Below are positions 1-7,941 of a DNA stretch of 64,000 nucleotides, piece after piece; the first letter of the stretch is position 1; the number at the start of each line of letters is the position of its first letter. This DNA comes from Bacillota bacterium. Lineage in GTDB: Bacteria > Bacillota > SHA-98 > Ch115. The stretch covers positions 1 through 64,000 of the forward strand of contig JABLXA010000005.1 in NCBI GenBank assembly GCA_013178415.1, written 5' to 3'. Both the position numbers and the translations under genes were made by a program. Under the pieces are notes generated by a model. It did no database searches. It was not told where the DNA came from and saw nothing but the letters and a program-made list of their open reading frames with translations.

Positions 1-214
1 CGTGGCTGCGTCTAAGGCACACAACGTTAAGCGCTGGCGGAATGGCCAGCAGGCGTTGCAGTGGGTTGGGGCGGGGCTAATGGAAGCAGAAGGGAAATTC
101 CATCGCATCCGTGGGTATAAGCTTCTGGGCATGCTTCAGGCTGCGATTCGCAAGGAGGTGGGAATGTCAGGGGAGATAGAGGTACCAGCGGAGCCTGACG
201 TCGCTAGAACGTGA
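1..214 (+). pseudogene. C-terminal end of a transposase-like gene (cut by window edge)
   Basis: The reading frame is open at the left edge and ends with TGA at 212-214. It gives about 70 residues rich in Trp, Arg and Gly (KRWRNGQQALQWVGAGLMEA, then FHRIRGYKLLGML). This looks to me like the C-terminal tail of IS transposases that end in a WRxGxxALxWVAAGxLEAExxFRRIxGY pattern. I cannot assign the IS family from the tail alone. Whether the gene is whole to the left of the window is unknown. It ends only 20 bp from the end of the truncated Rpn gene on the other strand, which suggests the insertion removed that gene's 3' end. Confidence 0.4.
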
Positions 215-233
215 AATAATGCGTCCGGGAGCG

Positions 234-923
234 CTAGCGAAATTCTACGAAGAGTGGGACAAGCTCCAGATCCCTGGCCATAGCCGCAACCTCTATGCTC
301 TTTTCCTCTGACGCTAGGATGAGTAGTGGCGCAAGCGCCCTAAGTTCCCCGCTGATTATATCCTCCACATGATCCCATAGTTTGATAACCCGGTAACTAA
401 ATGCATTGTATCCTCTCCCGCCAAATCTCGCCACATACTCTGCGGGAAGTCTCCTGTAATGTCGCCTCTCAAGATATAATACTGCTGAAATTGTAGGAAG
501 ATCATAAGTCACTGAATAAAATGCATTATACGCAAATACTCTCCTTGGTATAGCCTTAAGGTGCGCGAGCTGGAACTCTGCATGTAATATGGCCCTTTCC
601 TCCCCCCGCTTGATCACCCAGATAAAATCTCCTCTTCTTTGCGGTATATTAACCTCTGGGTTCTCGATGATCTCCGCGGTAATTCCTTCGCTATCTCCCA
701 GCAAGAGTCCTGCAAAATCTCTTGGATAGCGCCTTGCCAGCACCTTCACGCTACGGTCTATCGCGTCCTTTTCCAAACTGTCCTCCACCCCCAATGGTAA
801 TGTGCATGGATGATAAGATAGAGGTACCATGGACAAAATCATCCCCATCCTTGGGGAATGATGTGGAAAGGCATTTATCATTGTAGGGCATATACACTTC
901 TGCCTGATGCCTTCCTGAGCCAT
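234..923 (-). pseudogene. Rpn-family PD-(D/E)XK nuclease / transposase-like protein, C-terminally truncated (copy 1)
   Basis: The protein resembles the Rpn (recombination-promoting nuclease, transposase_31-like) family. RRGDFIWVIKRG followed by ILHAEFQ fits the D...ExQ catalytic core of the PD-(D/E)XK fold. It is closely related to the broken copy at 41795-42809 and the similarity continues into the 5' flank. Relative to copy 2 it loses similarity after IEVAAMARDLE and stops about 10 residues later. The usual C-terminal region with GIEKG-type repeats is therefore missing, probably because of the adjacent transposase DNA. The true start is unclear: conserved protein similarity begins near VEDSLEKDAIDRSVKV, for which GTG at 786-788 is possible. 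Confidence 0.65.
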
Positions 924-1094
924 ATTATCCTATATTAACCATGGGATCAAATGCCATAGATCAGTGACAGAGCTGCTCCAGGATTTGTAATAGGTATTTG
1001 GGTGGTGGAATCTGGGATATACTGGTTGATGGTCCAAATATCGCCTTCGATCTAATGCGGGGCCATAGGGGGTTGCTATGATATAAGGAATGGA

Positions 1095-1540
1095 CTGGCG
1101 CGAAGATTTGGCCACTTTCCGACCAAACATGGCGAATCTTTCGGCACCTCAGACCATGGGTGGCGACTGCTTAGGCAGGTCTTACGTGAAGGTGACGAGG
1201 ATCTTGTCAGTCTCCCTGCCAAGGTGCCGAAACAGTCGTCAGATTGGGTCCATTTTGGCAAGTTCTGGATCAGTCTCACCAGCAGGTGGCAGAGATTTAG
1301 GCGTGTCTTGCTGAGAAGTGGCGGCAGCATCGCCAGTCTTCGCCTTCAGGTGGCAAAATTCCAGTCACCTCATCCTGCAATTGGAATGTCCTAGGAGACG
1401 ATTATCCAAAATAATGAAGTTTATGGTATATAATGGGTCAGGGTGGCGATATTTCGGCCAGTCTGAGCATGAAGGTGGCGATAGCCTAGTCAGCCTTCGC
1501 GCCAAGGTGACGAGAAATCCACCAGCTGCCTCACCCCCTG
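1095..1540 (+). repeat. Degenerate tandem repeat array, 31-32 bp period (array 1)
   Basis: Successive units begin at about 1128, 1159, 1191, 1223, 1254, 1285, 1317, 1349, then 1442, 1474 and 1506, a spacing of 31-32 bp. Each opens with a form of GGTGGCGA (or GGTGACGA), has CAGTCT near positions 18-23 and tends to end in AA. One or two units around 1381-1441 are too diverged to align. The 32 bp period breaks any reading frame, so the array is non-coding. The same motif, strand and period recur at 41334-41564. Function unknown. Confidence 0.7.
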
Positions 1541-1545
1541 GCAGT

Positions 1546-1922
1546 ACTTGGAACATCGCCTCCTGTGGCATTCTCTTCCCATCGAGCCATTAGCACGATC
1601 TGAAAAGGGAAGGAGCCAGAAGAGGCAAAGCGAAGGCTACATACAACATCATAGGGGCGCGGCCTCATCAAAAATCTATTCCTAAATAAGAAGGAGAATA
1701 AGATGGCCATGCGAATTTATCAAACAGTGCGCTTTTCCAGCAGTGCGCTTTCCCAGGACATCATAGAAATGTCCCAGGCGCGAATATCTCCCGCTCTTAG
1801 TCTTTCTCTGAATTCGCCTGCAGGATTCTGGGCTGGGAAAGGCTTTTAGACGAGCCTGGGACCGGGAATCCTATGCTTTCTCGCGGAGTGCCATCAGTAT
1901 TTCATATCTGGGGGGATGGAAC
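1546..1922. other. Intergenic region between repeat array 1 and the oxidoreductase gene
   Basis: About 375 bp with no recognised gene family. One small reading frame (1703-1849) is listed separately. A direct repeat of about 13 bp, CAGTGCGCTTTTCC then CAGTGCGCTTTCCC, lies at about 1724-1757. I see no convincing promoter or terminator. Confidence 0.4.
1703..1849 (+). CDS. Possible small protein, 48 aa, unknown
   Basis: An ATG at 1703 follows AAGGAG at 1691-1696, seven bases away. The frame runs 48 codons to TAG at 1847-1849 (starts MAMRIYQTVRF). No family is recognisable and the product is Ser-rich in the middle. The good Shine-Dalgarno is the only support, and the frame could be chance. Confidence 0.2.
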   Translation: MAMRIYQTVRFSSSALSQDIIEMSQARISPALSLSLNSPAGFWAGKGF

Positions 1923-3080
1923 TTGGAAAGGGTAAAGACCGCCTTTGTAGGCTGCGGCGGCATAGCCGGAGCTCATGTGAGAGGACTCAAGATTCTATGG
2001 GATGCTGGCATCAAGACTTTTGAGGTGATTGCAACCTGTGACGTAGACCTGCAGCGCGCCATCAACATGTCGCAGGACATAGCGGCGTTTCAGGGCGCTA
2101 AACCCCGTGCATACGCGGATCTTGAGGAGATGTTGGCAAGAGAGCCAGAGCTCGAGGCCGTAGATATCTGCGCTCTCCACCGGATCCATCATAATCTGGC
2201 TATCACATGCCTCAATGCTGGTAAGCATGTAACCATTGAAAAACCCCTTGGCCTCACCATGCGAGCGGGGCGCGCGATCATTGATGCTGCCCAGCAAAAC
2301 GGGAGAATACTCCAAGTGGCGGAAAACTACCGGCGGGCGCCTTCCGAGCGGGCTATAAATTGGGCAATAAGGAATGGACGAATCGGCAGACTCCGGATGC
2401 TTTACTGGATCGACGTGTCAGAACGTCTCTGGCATTGGGGATGGCGGGATCATAAAGATCAGGCAGGTGGCGGCTGGACTCTGGACGGTGGCGTTCACTT
2501 TGCGGATCTCTTCCGGTATCATATCGGCGAGGTGGAGGAACTCTATGCAATCTCCAAGACCTACAACCCCATTCGTTTTAAAGACCGTGAGCGCCTTCAG
2601 GATCCTGTGGAGATAACAGTAGAAGATACCACTATGGCCACCATCAAATTTGCGAATGGAGTGACCGGCACATGGGTCGCCACCAACTCTGCGCCTGGCA
2701 AGGGCGGCAACTTCCGCGCCATATATGGCGACAAAGGCTGCATCAGGTGGAATGAAGGACTCTTTACCAGGGATGAAAACATCCCGATAGAGCAACTCGA
2801 AAAAGAATTCATGGATTCTCTTTCTGAACAGGAAAGGGAACGCCTTTTCCCGCGTGGAGTAACCGACACTATTGCGACCGAGCTCAAGGAGTTCTGTGAT
2901 GCGGTTCGCGGAAAGGGAACTGTGGAGATAACAGGGCTCGAAGGTTTCAAGGACGAAGCCATATGCATGGCGGTCTATGAATCTGCGTGGCTGGACGCGC
3001 CAGTAAGGATCGAGGACATCGAAGGGCTCAAGATCGAAAACTACCAGGCCGAATTGAATGAGGATGTAAGGCTTATGTGA
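1923..3080 (+). CDS. Gfo/Idh/MocA-family NAD(P)-dependent oxidoreductase
   Basis: 385 aa. The N-terminal Rossmann fold has the dinucleotide motif FVGCGGIAGAH (residues 8-18). The family motif EKP occurs in KHVTIEKPLGL (about residues 102-112), followed by the C-terminal alpha/beta domain with GGGWTLDGGVHFADLFRY, typical of sugar or inositol dehydrogenases. The start is TTG at 1923, six bases after GGGGGGA. The nearby ATG at 1916 is in another frame. It is followed by a ThuA-like gene and a TIM-barrel isomerase, a set often found in uptake and oxidation of sugars or glycosides. The substrate cannot be told from the sequence. Confidence 0.9.
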   Translation: MERVKTAFVGCGGIAGAHVRGLKILWDAGIKTFEVIATCDVDLQRAINMSQDIAAFQGAKPRAYADLEEMLAREPELEAVDICALHRIHHNLAITCLNAGKHVTIEKPLGLTMRAGRAIIDAAQQNGRILQVAENYRRAPSERAINWAIRNGRIGRLRMLYWIDVSERLWHWGWRDHKDQAGGGWTLDGGVHFADLFRYHIGEVEELYAISKTYNPIRFKDRERLQDPVEITVEDTTMATIKFANGVTGTWVATNSAPGKGGNFRAIYGDKGCIRWNEGLFTRDENIPIEQLEKEFMDSLSEQERERLFPRGVTDTIATELKEFCDAVRGKGTVEITGLEGFKDEAICMAVYESAWLDAPVRIEDIEGLKIENYQAELNEDVRLM

Positions 3081-3188
3081 AAGGATGACTCATGGGTTCT
3101 TTTTATATCTTTGAGATGCATACCAGCCCGAAATGGATTTCGGGGATTTTGCCTGGATTCTGTGCAAGCATGGCATGGGGGGAAGCTT

Positions 3189-3857
3189 ATGAAAAAGGTA
3201 TTGATCGTCCGAGGTGGATGGGAAGGCCACCAGCCTGTGGAGGTTTCGGAGGTTTTCCGGAAGATCTTGGTTGATTGCGGTTTTGACGTCGAGATATCCG
3301 AAACCCTGGATGCTTTCTTGGATGCAGAGAAGCTCAGATCCCTTAAACTCATAATACCTGTCTGGACAATGGGCAAGATAACGGGGGAACAGGTCAAACC
3401 CGTCCTGGAGGCTGTAGCTGGCGGGGTGGGTATAGCAGGGTGTCACGGCGGGATGTGTGATGCGTTCCGGGATAATGTCGACTGGCAATTCATGACCGGC
3501 GGCCAATGGGTGGCACACCCCGGCGGGGCTGATGTTGAATACATGGTGAATATCAGGAGGAGCTCAAGCCCGATAGTAGAGGGCATCGAGGATTTCTCTG
3601 TAAAAAGCGAACAATACTACATGCAAGTCGACCCGGCAATTGAGGTCTTGGCTACTACCCGCTTCCCGACAGCGGATGGCCCCCATTCCTCCAATGGTCA
3701 GGTGGATGTGCCTGTAGTCTGGACCAAGAGATGGGGTAAGGGTCGTGTATTCTACTGCTCGTTGGGCCACCAAGCTGATATCCTGGAGATGGAGCCTGTG
3801 CGCACCCTGATGCGGCGTGGCCTGCTCTGGGCAGCGGGTGAGGAGGAGGTCAAATAG
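3189..3857 (+). CDS. ThuA-like domain protein (trehalose-utilisation family)
   Basis: 222 aa from ATG 3189, which follows a run of G at 3177-3182 and is better than the upstream in-frame start at 3111. It opens with VLIVRGGWEGHQP and has GIAGCHGGMCDAFRDN in the middle. The end, VVWTKRWGKGRVFYCSLGHQ, is the hallmark of the ThuA family with its class-I glutamine amidotransferase-like fold. ThuA proteins are linked to trehalose, sucrose or other disaccharide oxidation, but their reaction is not settled. It lies 108 bp after the oxidoreductase on the same strand. Confidence 0.85.
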   Translation: MKKVLIVRGGWEGHQPVEVSEVFRKILVDCGFDVEISETLDAFLDAEKLRSLKLIIPVWTMGKITGEQVKPVLEAVAGGVGIAGCHGGMCDAFRDNVDWQFMTGGQWVAHPGGADVEYMVNIRRSSSPIVEGIEDFSVKSEQYYMQVDPAIEVLATTRFPTADGPHSSNGQVDVPVVWTKRWGKGRVFYCSLGHQADILEMEPVRTLMRRGLLWAAGEEEVK

Positions 3858-3875
3858 GGGTTTCCTCTGACAGCA

Positions 3876-3899
3876 TCGCCCCGGCTATAGCTGGGGCTA
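3876..3899 (+). other. Short inverted repeat between ThuA-like and isomerase genes
   Basis: GCCCCGGCT, a 2-nt loop and AGCTGGGGC form a 9-bp stem with one G-U pair. No T-run follows, so it is not a clear terminator. It may stabilise or attenuate the transcript within the operon. Confidence 0.35.
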
Positions 3900-3930
3900 T
3901 CTTAGTCTCGGAGAGGGGGATTCAAATAAG

Positions 3931-4689
3931 ATGAAGGGAATACTTGCTTGTCGTACCGCTATCTATGGAAAGTATCAAGATGGCGCATTCGAGCACCTGA
4001 GTAGATTGGGAGTGAAGGGCGTGGAGATCGCATGTCCGCCGCCAGATGAGGCCGGTCGGGTAATGGATGAAATAGCCTCTCATGGATTGCAGGTAACTAG
4101 TGTCACGCTGAGCTTAAACTGGAAAGAGATGGACATACCTGGATTTGTCTCGGGCCTGGAAGCCATAAAACAACTAGGCGCAAAGGTGATCTTCACTAGT
4201 ATCAACACCGGAGGATTTGACCGCCAGGAAGTCTACCGCCGGCTCCGCCAGTTCGGTGACAAGGCGGCAGAATACGGGGTCGTTATAGCCATGGAAACCC
4301 ATCCAGACCTTGTCACAAATGGCGATGTAGCAGTAGAGACTATGAAAGGCATAGACCATCCAAATGTGCGCATCAATTTCGATACCGCTAACGTCTATTT
4401 TTACAACCATGATGTGGATGCGGTTTCCGAACTTAGAAAGGTAATCCCTTATGTAGCCAGCATACACCTCAAGGATACCAATGGTGAATATCAGGCCTTT
4501 CACTTCGGGGCTCTGGGAGAAGGAGTAGTAGATTTCCCAGGGATACTAAAAATCCTTGAGGATAATAACTTCGCAGGGCCGCTGACTATGGAGATGGAGG
4601 GCATTGCTGGCGAAGAATTGTCGAGGGAAGAGATGTATAAGCGGGTTGAAGATTCAGTCGCATATCTGAAGCGGATAGGTCTTGCTTAG
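3931..4689 (+). CDS. Sugar phosphate isomerase/epimerase (xylose isomerase-like TIM barrel)
   Basis: 252 aa. Metal-ligand motifs of the AP-endonuclease-2/xylose isomerase-like barrel are visible: the Glu in VVIAMETHPDLV (about residues 111-122), NVRINFDTANVYFY, IHLKDTNG and a terminal Glu in LTMEMEGI. ATG 3931 follows GAGAGGGGGA. It is the third gene of the oxidoreductase-ThuA-isomerase cassette and probably processes a 3-keto or epimerised sugar intermediate. The exact substrate is unknown. Confidence 0.85.
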   Translation: MKGILACRTAIYGKYQDGAFEHLSRLGVKGVEIACPPPDEAGRVMDEIASHGLQVTSVTLSLNWKEMDIPGFVSGLEAIKQLGAKVIFTSINTGGFDRQEVYRRLRQFGDKAAEYGVVIAMETHPDLVTNGDVAVETMKGIDHPNVRINFDTANVYFYNHDVDAVSELRKVIPYVASIHLKDTNGEYQAFHFGALGEGVVDFPGILKILEDNNFAGPLTMEMEGIAGEELSREEMYKRVEDSVAYLKRIGLA

Positions 4690-4990
4690 ACTGCCCTGTC
4701 GGGGGTGCCATAAAGCCAGCCCTCTGGCGGAAGACACGATCACAGCCAGTCAGCTATCCCACGGCCAAAGCCGGGAGCCTGGGATGACGAGACCCAATTG
4801 GCAATGCTGGGGTGCGGCAGCATGGCCGCATCCCAACTCAGACAAAACCGGCCTCGGTCCGATTCAAATGGAGCCGCCGGCGGCTCGCCACGATCATCTC
4901 TCGAGCCTCTAGCATGATCCATGCGTCGGCGCTGGCTCGCTACAGGACCATTTGTCATTATCTCTTTACAAAAAATTCACATCTCCCCCA

Positions 4991-5019
4991 TTGCATTTCC
5001 TCAAATACCGATGTATAAA
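4991..5019 (+). promoter_or_regulatory. Sigma-A-type promoter of the ParB-like gene
   Basis: TTGCAT at 4991-4996 and TATAAA at 5014-5019 are separated by 17 bp, close to the housekeeping consensus. It points to the gene at 5120 and gives a leader of about 90 nt. Confidence 0.6.
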
Positions 5020-5039
5020 TAAATTGGATGGGACATAAA

Positions 5040-5073
5040 AAGGCCATGTGGGACAAAATAAGTCCCAGGCCTT
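5040..5073 (+). promoter_or_regulatory. Leader hairpin upstream of the ParB-like gene
   Basis: GGCC...GGGAC, a 7-nt A-rich loop (AAAATAA), then GTCCC.GGCC form a strong stem in the predicted 5' leader. No poly-T follows. It could be a regulatory or mRNA-stabilising structure. Confidence 0.45.
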
Positions 5074-5119
5074 CTTCAACCCCACCCAACGATCAAAACC
5101 AAATTGTCAGGAGGTGAAA

Positions 5120-5521
5120 ATGATGATTACATTGAAGATCGGCCCCGGGTCGCGCGGTAAGATACGCTCCTTTGAGGAAGAACGAAAGCGATATGGACAG
5201 TTGAATCAGTGGCCGGTAGGGGTAAAGCCCATCGAGGTTGACAAGATCATAGGGAGCGTAGGGCGTTCGGCAGACTTCGATGATCATTTCCGGTGGAAGA
5301 GAACATCAAAGGATGACCGGACAAAGGCCATCGAGCGTGCCATTGAAAGGGGTGAGGCACTCCCCCCTATCGATGTGTATGAACTAGATGGAAAATATTA
5401 CGTCATAGACGGCCATCACAGAGTAGATGCAGCAAAAAGACAGAAGATCGCGTTTCTGGACGCCGATGTCATCAAGTTGATCCCAGGCTCACGCCCTTCT
5501 TCCCAGCCAGCTAAAGCGTAG
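5120..5521 (+). CDS. Small ParB/sulfiredoxin-fold protein
   Basis: 133 aa from ATG 5120, with a strong AGGAGGTG five bases upstream. The C-terminal half has PPIDVYELDGKYYVIDGHHR then VDAAK, the ParB-N/Srx nucleotide-binding pattern (G-H-H-R). There is no helix-turn-helix or CTPase-clamp C-terminus, so it is not a chromosome-partition ParB. Small free-standing proteins of this type occur in many bacteria with unknown roles. It stands alone behind its own promoter and leader hairpin. Confidence 0.75.
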   Translation: MMITLKIGPGSRGKIRSFEEERKRYGQLNQWPVGVKPIEVDKIIGSVGRSADFDDHFRWKRTSKDDRTKAIERAIERGEALPPIDVYELDGKYYVIDGHHRVDAAKRQKIAFLDADVIKLIPGSRPSSQPAKA

Positions 5522-5784
5522 ATCTGCTGACCGGAGCCAAAGATCCGGCCCGCAGGTCTCGCTCACGCCGGCGAGCCCTCCGTTGGCCCCCGATATACGG
5601 CAATTCGACCGAACCCTCTTTCTGGCCAAAATATAAGCTAGACTCAGCAGCAGGAATTCATCTGCAAATAGGGAATAAAAGGATTATCATGACATGCAGG
5701 AAAAGTCAGGATGCAGATGGAGACTCAATCTCGTGCCCCAGCCAGATCTCATATGTCATCTAGCCCATATGGGAGTTGATTTCG

Positions 5785-6975
5785 ATGAGGAGATCAGTGC
5801 ATTTCGGTGCAGGAAAGATCGGGAGAGGTCTCATAGGGCGGCTTCTGCTTGCAGGAGGATACAAAGTAGCGTTCGTGGATGCCAACATCGAACTTGTAAA
5901 TCTCCTCCGCGAAGAAGGAAGCTATCTGGTCAAGACTATCGGAGAGGAAAGGCGAACCCACACTGTCACGGGGTTTGAGGTGTTCCACGTCTCTGATGAA
6001 GATGAAATCGTAGCCCGCATAGTAGAGTGCGATCTTATTACCACATCAGTGGGTCCGAGAGCGTTTCACGCTGTTGCGCCCACCATCAGGCGAGGGCTTG
6101 AAGCTCGGGTGGACGCCGGGAATCTTGAGCCAGTGGACATAGTAGCCTGTGAGAATATGGCCGGAGCTTCAAATCACCTAAGAAGCCTCATTTTAGATGG
6201 CTCTTCCCCGAAATGTAGGAGATTTGTGGAAGAAAAGGTGGGATTTCCAGAATCACAGATAGGTACCATTGCCCCGACCTCCTACGAGAATCTCCCGACA
6301 GAACACCCCTTGACGGTGTTCACCGAATCCAACGAAGAATTCTATATAGACCGGAAGGCTCTCCGCGGCAATTACGAGAAAGTGCCGGGGATACAATTCG
6401 TAGACAATATTGCCGCCTTTGTGGATAGAAAAGTATTTACTGTGAATACAGGCCATGCAGTAGGAGGCTACATTGGATATCTTCATGGTTATACATACAT
6501 TCATGAAGTGATGGCTGACCCTAACATAAGAGGGGTGGTGGTGGGAGCGCTAGATGAAATAGACTATGTACTCGTGAAAGAGCATGGCTTTGATCCCAAT
6601 GAGCAAGGGCTCTACACCCGCCGGGTGATAAGACGATTTGAGAACCCCGAGATGAAAGATCCTATTTCACGCGTCGCGCGAGATCCTGCCCGCAAACTCG
6701 GCCCACAGGACAGGCTAATAAGACCGGCAAGGCTCGCCATAAAGCACGGGCTGACGCCGGCGAACATAATTCTCGGGATCGCAGCTGCATTCTTCTACGA
6801 TGCCCCAGAGGGTCCTCAAGCCGTCAAGTTCTCTGAGAGGGTGAGGAACAACGGCCCTGAAGCAATATTACGAGAGATCTGCGGTCTTTCCCGGGATGAA
6901 GAGCTGTGGTCGCTGATCATGGCAGCCTACGAAAGAATCAGGCGCGAAAAGAAAACATGGAGGTCAAGCCCATAG
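5785..6975 (+). CDS. mtlD: Mannitol-1-phosphate 5-dehydrogenase-like protein (polyol dehydrogenase family)
   Basis: 396 aa from ATG 5785, nine bases after GGGAG (a TTG at 5776 is also in frame). The N-terminus SVHFGAGKIGRGLIGRLL is the NAD-binding motif typical of MtlD. Later, VVACENMAGASNHLRS-like and FTVNTGHAVGGYIGYLHG patterns match the mannitol dehydrogenase C-terminal domain, including the Lys/Asn/His active-site region (DRKVFTVNTGHA). It would interconvert a hexitol phosphate and a ketose phosphate with NAD. No mannitol PTS is adjacent, so a different polyol is possible. Its 3' end overlaps miaA (opposite strand) by 12 bp. Confidence 0.8.
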   Translation: MRRSVHFGAGKIGRGLIGRLLLAGGYKVAFVDANIELVNLLREEGSYLVKTIGEERRTHTVTGFEVFHVSDEDEIVARIVECDLITTSVGPRAFHAVAPTIRRGLEARVDAGNLEPVDIVACENMAGASNHLRSLILDGSSPKCRRFVEEKVGFPESQIGTIAPTSYENLPTEHPLTVFTESNEEFYIDRKALRGNYEKVPGIQFVDNIAAFVDRKVFTVNTGHAVGGYIGYLHGYTYIHEVMADPNIRGVVVGALDEIDYVLVKEHGFDPNEQGLYTRRVIRRFENPEMKDPISRVARDPARKLGPQDRLIRPARLAIKHGLTPANIILGIAAAFFYDAPEGPQAVKFSERVRNNGPEAILREICGLSRDEELWSLIMAAYERIRREKKTWRSSP

Positions 6976-7941
6976 CTCCCTGAGGATCAATTCCTTCACC
7001 CTGGCACGCGCATCAGTCTTGGACGGGAATTGATCGAGGTCGACCCAGATGATGCCGGGCTCTCGCTTGAACCATGTTATCTGTCTTTTTGCATAGCGCT
7101 GGTTATTGCGTTTCATGAGACGAATGGCTTCTTCAAGCGTGGATTTGCCATATAAGAAATCTACAGATTCCTTGTAGCAGATGGCCTGGCTCGATGTGAG
7201 GCGCCTCTCGTATCCCATCCGCAGAAGGTGCCTTGTCTCGTCTATGAGCCCGGCTGCGATCTGGTCCTCCACGCGATCCTGTATGCGTTTATAGAGGCTT
7301 GGCCTGGGCCGGATGAACCCGATAAGGGCAAGATGGTAAATCGCCTTTTCTCCTGTATGGTCGCGCTGGAGTTCGGAGATTGGCATTCCTGTGAGATGAT
7401 AGACCTCAAGGGCCCGGATGAGCCGCCTTGTGTCATTCGGATGAAGGCGGCTGGCCGATGCTGGGTCAATTTCCATTAGCCGGGCAAAAAGATACCCTGG
7501 CCCATTTTCTCGAGCTTTCTGCTCCAACTCTTTGCGAAATTCCCAGTCGGCTCGAGGGGCTGGAAATAGATAATCCCTCACGGCAGCCCTGAGATAGAGC
7601 CCTGTCCCGCCAACCAGCATAGGAAGCTTTCCCCTCGAATGGATTTCCGCAATGGTGGCCCGGGCCAGCTCTTGATATCTCGCCACATGGAAATCCTCTG
7701 AAGGGTCAACGATATCGATAAGATGGTGAGGGATCCTGGCCCTCTCTTCAGCTGATGGTTTGGCAGTTCCTATATCCATGTGCCGGTAGATCTGCATCGA
7801 GTCGCAAGATATGATCTCAGCGCCCAGCTCTTCAGCAAGGAGTATCGAGAGCTCGGTCTTGCCGACTGCAGTAGGGCCCACTATCGCGGCGACTTTTGGC
7901 CCTTCCTGGGACTTCAACCTTTCTTGGGACGTCTGAACCAC
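6964..7941 (-). CDS. miaA: tRNA dimethylallyltransferase
   Basis: 325 aa. It transfers a dimethylallyl group to N6 of A37 in tRNAs reading U-starting codons. P-loop GPTAVGKT is at about residues 22-29, and the DMAPP/tRNA motif DSMQIYRHMDIGTAKP follows at 47-62. ITWFKREPGIIWVDLD is near the C-terminus. GTG 7941 overlaps the end of mutL by 28 bp. A TTG at 7917 overlapping the mutL stop is an alternative. The order mutS-mutL-miaA is standard in Firmicutes. MiaB, acting after MiaA on the same base, is encoded just upstream. Confidence 0.95.
   Translation of the reverse strand: MVQTSQERLKSQEGPKVAAIVGPTAVGKTELSILLAEELGAEIISCDSMQIYRHMDIGTAKPSAEERARIPHHLIDIVDPSEDFHVARYQELARATIAEIHSRGKLPMLVGGTGLYLRAAVRDYLFPAPRADWEFRKELEQKARENGPGYLFARLMEIDPASASRLHPNDTRRLIRALEVYHLTGMPISELQRDHTGEKAIYHLALIGFIRPRPSLYKRIQDRVEDQIAAGLIDETRHLLRMGYERRLTSSQAICYKESVDFLYGKSTLEEAIRLMKRNNQRYAKRQITWFKREPGIIWVDLDQFPSKTDARARVKELILRELWA

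Larger units (their letters stand above)
4690..5119. other. Intergenic region upstream of the ParB-like gene
   Basis: 430 bp without a credible gene. The distal end holds a promoter (4991-5019) and a leader hairpin (5040-5073), listed separately. The proximal 250 bp shows only short inverted repeats (for example GCCAG/CTGGC at 4711-4725) and nothing I can name. Confidence 0.5.

Noticed and set aside
1095-1540. CRISPR array
   Set aside because: Units abut with no unique spacers; only short anchor motifs are kept, repeats are degenerate, and there are no cas genes.
1076-1593. Several open frames on both strands across repeat array 1
   Set aside because: The 32-bp period shifts the frame every unit; products have no family likeness and no start signals.
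3876-3899. Rho-independent terminator after the ThuA-like gene
   Set aside because: A good stem is present but no T-run follows and the next gene is co-directional; listed only as an inverted repeat.
4682-5018. Frames of 68-76 codons in the 4690-5119 gap
   Set aside because: No start signals or family likeness; they overlap each other on both strands and the mapped promoter.
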